From contig JAUXUN010000071.1 of NCBI GenBank assembly GCA_030680855.1, positions 1 to 44,395 of the forward strand: a DNA stretch of 44,395 nucleotides. Direction: 5' to 3'. Shown in pieces: positions 43,261-44,395 of this stretch; the stretch's first letter is position 1; the number at the start of each line of letters is the position of its first letter. Under the pieces are notes generated by a model. That model ran no database searches, was not told the origin of the DNA, and was given only the letters and a program-made list of their open reading frames with translations. The DNA comes from Aestuariivirga sp. GTDB lineage: Bacteria > Pseudomonadota > Alphaproteobacteria > Rhizobiales > Aestuariivirgaceae. A program made the position numbers and the translations under genes.

Positions 43261-44126
43261 AAGCGAAAATCGCCTACCAGGGCGAACCCGGCGCCAATTC
43301 ACACATCGCCTGCATCGAGGCCTATCCGGATTTCGAGCCGCTGTCCTGCCGCACCTTCGAGGATGCCTTCCAGGCCGTGAAGGATGGCGAAGCGGCCCTT
43401 GCCATGATCCCCATTGATAATTCCGTGGCGGGCCGTGTGGCCGATATTCACCATCTCATGCCGGCCGCCAACCTCCATATCGTTGGCGAATATTTTCTGC
43501 GCGTCCATCACCAGCTCCTCGCCATGCCGGGCGTGGACCTTGGCACCGTCAAATCCGTCCATAGCCATGTCCATGCGCTGGGCCAGTGCCGCAAGCTCAT
43601 CCACGAGCTCGGCTTGAAAGCTGTCGTGGCGGTTGATACCGCCGGAGCCGCCCGTGAATTGTCCGAGAGCAGGGACAAAGCCCGCGCCGTCATCGCCTCG
43701 AAACTGGCGGCGAAGATTTACGGCCTCAATATCCTGCGCGAGGATATTGAGGACGAGGCCCATAATACCACGCGTTTTGTGGTGCTTTCGGCCGAAGCAA
43801 AGGATGCGGCCTTGGGAACCGAGCCCATCATTACAAGTTTCATCTTCCGTGTACGGAACGTTCCTGCCGCTCTCTACAAGGCCATGGGCGGTTTTGCCAC
43901 CAATGGCGTGAACATGACGAAACTTGAATCCTACCAGATCGAGGGCCAGTTCTCCGCCACGCAATTTTATGCCGATATTGAAGGCCATCCGGAACAGCGC
44001 AGCGTGCGGCTTGCCCTGGAGGAGCTCGCCTTTTTCACTTCCTACATGCGCGTCCTCGGCGTCTACAAGGCAAGTCCCTACCGCGAGGAATTTGCCCGCA
44101 GAATGGCGCCCTCTCAGGACGACTAG
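43257..44126 (+). CDS. pheA: Prephenate dehydratase (P-protein without chorismate mutase)
   Basis: Converts prephenate to phenylpyruvate, the committed step to phenylalanine. The 289-residue protein has the PDT domain (about 3-180) with IAYQGEPGANSH, the segment MIPIDNSVAGRV and the catalytic motif TTRF (171-174, TRF at 172-174). A C-terminal ACT domain (about 195-280) follows with FATNGVNMTKLESYQIEGQ, the phenylalanine-sensing region; the usual ESRP is ESYQI here, a small departure. The N-terminal chorismate mutase of enterobacterial PheA is absent, which is normal for alphaproteobacteria. The start overlaps the kdsB stop, so the two genes are coupled. Confidence 0.95.
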   Translation: MKAKIAYQGEPGANSHIACIEAYPDFEPLSCRTFEDAFQAVKDGEAALAMIPIDNSVAGRVADIHHLMPAANLHIVGEYFLRVHHQLLAMPGVDLGTVKSVHSHVHALGQCRKLIHELGLKAVVAVDTAGAARELSESRDKARAVIASKLAAKIYGLNILREDIEDEAHNTTRFVVLSAEAKDAALGTEPIITSFIFRVRNVPAALYKAMGGFATNGVNMTKLESYQIEGQFSATQFYADIEGHPEQRSVRLALEELAFFTSYMRVLGVYKASPYREEFARRMAPSQDD

Positions 44127-44254
44127 CGCGCTTCCCGGCAAGGAATGGCGCCAAACTGGGCGTGAACTCATAAACGGACATGGTTAGTCACGCACGTATG
44201 TCTGCTTCCAAGGCGAAAGCGGCCATTATCGGCTATCTTTGCCATGTCGCCTAA
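44127..44254. other. Intergenic stretch between pheA and the right-hand insertion sequence
   Basis: The 128 bp hold no reading frame of note and no clear terminator. An imperfect palindrome at about 44199-44228 (atgtctgcttcc ... gcgaaagcggccat) could be part of an interspersed repeat. The last bases before the IS end are tcgcctaa. Confidence 0.4.
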
Positions 44255-44274
44255 GGGCCGATTTTGTTGCAGAA
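44255..44274 (+). repeat. IS terminal inverted repeat (left end)
   Basis: Nineteen of 20 bases match the reverse complement of 121-140. The similarity ends exactly where the two internal sequences begin. Confidence 0.65.
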
Positions 44275-44340
44275 AGCATTTGAATTTGCCGCCGAACAGT
44301 GATTCCGTTGCTCACAGGGAAACGAGGGCGGAGACGGGCC

Positions 44341-44395
44341 ATGATGGGGCGGCGCAATCAGGACCAGGGCCAACTGTTCTATTCGTTTGATCTGG
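44341..44395 (+). CDS. IS1182/IS5-like DDE transposase, N-terminal fragment
   Basis: The first 18 residues, MMGRRNQDQGQLFYSFDL, followed by an incomplete codon, match the opening I know from transposases of the IS1182-like group (DUF772-type N-terminus). A ggag box lies about ten bases upstream. The gene is cut by the window end and not by a mutation. The second ATG at 44344 is an alternative start. The family assignment rests on 18 residues. Confidence 0.7.
   Translation, partial: MMGRRNQDQGQLFYSFDL

Larger units (their letters stand above)
44255..44395 (+). mobile_element. Left end of an insertion sequence (truncated by the window)
   Basis: The element opens with the 20-base terminal repeat gggccgattttgttgcagaa (44255-44274). 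After an 87-bp leader its transposase begins at 44341. The repeat matches that at 121-140 in inverted orientation with one mismatch. I place the element near the IS1182/IS5-type DDE families on the opening of the transposase only. Confidence 0.75.

Noticed and set aside
1-44395. CRISPR arrays, tRNA or rRNA genes, prophage or toxin-antitoxin modules
   Set aside because: No regularly spaced repeats, tRNA-like cloverleaf ends, rRNA landmarks or paired toxin-antitoxin frames were noticed while reading the window. Short genes could still have been missed.

Overview
The window looks like a chromosomal segment of an alphaproteobacterium, most likely of the order Hyphomicrobiales (Rhizobiales). This rests on four clusters I recognise as typical of that group: an Entner-Doudoroff sugar cluster (zwf-pgl-edd-eda with glk and a fructokinase), a complete Tad/Cpa Flp-pilus locus, a small leucyl aminopeptidase / MarR / NlpC-P60 cluster, and a CycM-like cytochrome c / kdsB / pheA group. 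Base composition is GC-rich apart from two AT-richer patches (about 2180-2800 and 20465-20700). No rRNA, tRNA or CRISPR array is visible. The genus cannot be fixed from what I can see.

Layout. 1-140: end of an insertion sequence. 239-2041: lepA (minus). 2088-2169: REP-like palindromic repeat. 2177-2779: AT-richer accessory gene joining a Cys/His cluster to a GIY-YIG-like domain. 2938-6326: fructokinase and the helicase hrpB (minus). 6478-11090: zwf-pgl-edd-eda (plus), overlapping or closely spaced. 11091-13400: prfC and a DUF599 membrane protein (minus). 13518-15075: glk and nicotinamidase (plus). 15092-18277: aldehyde dehydrogenase (minus), a 3-hydroxyisobutyrate-dehydrogenase-like enzyme (plus) and an EamA transporter (minus). 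18434-30528: Tad pilus region. On the minus strand it holds two TadE-like pseudopilins and a stand-alone secretin-N-domain protein. On the plus strand it holds the Flp pilin (54 aa), cpaA-B-C-D-E-F, tadB and tadC, ending at a strong terminator, with a TadD-like TPR lipoprotein on the opposite strand. 30657-33290: leucyl aminopeptidase, MarR regulator, NlpC/P60 hydrolase (plus). 33287-41739: a Yej-type peptide ABC transporter with two tandem substrate-binding proteins and a GhrA-like dehydrogenase (minus). 41850-44126: membrane-anchored cytochrome c (minus), kdsB and pheA (plus). 44255-44395: start of a second insertion sequence with the first 18 codons of its transposase.

How the genes work together. 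Glucokinase and fructokinase feed hexose phosphates to Zwf, Pgl, Edd and Eda, so the window encodes a full route from glucose to pyruvate and glyceraldehyde 3-phosphate (fructose also needs phosphoglucose isomerase, not seen here). The Tad genes supply pilin, prepilin peptidase, secretin with its lipoprotein partner, the localisation and motor ATPases, and two inner-membrane platform proteins. The Yej transporter would import oligopeptides, and a cytosolic aminopeptidase is encoded nearby.

Most of the window is ordinary core genome. The points most worth a second look are: the matching 20-bp IS ends at both borders; the Cys/His-GIY-YIG orphan gene; the stand-alone secretin N-domain protein; the 533-bp pilin upstream region with a perfect 11-bp inverted repeat and a possible 23-codon leader; alternative hairpins in front of glk; and the paired Sec- and Tat-type YejA proteins. 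I found nothing that I can support as a wholly new multi-gene system.
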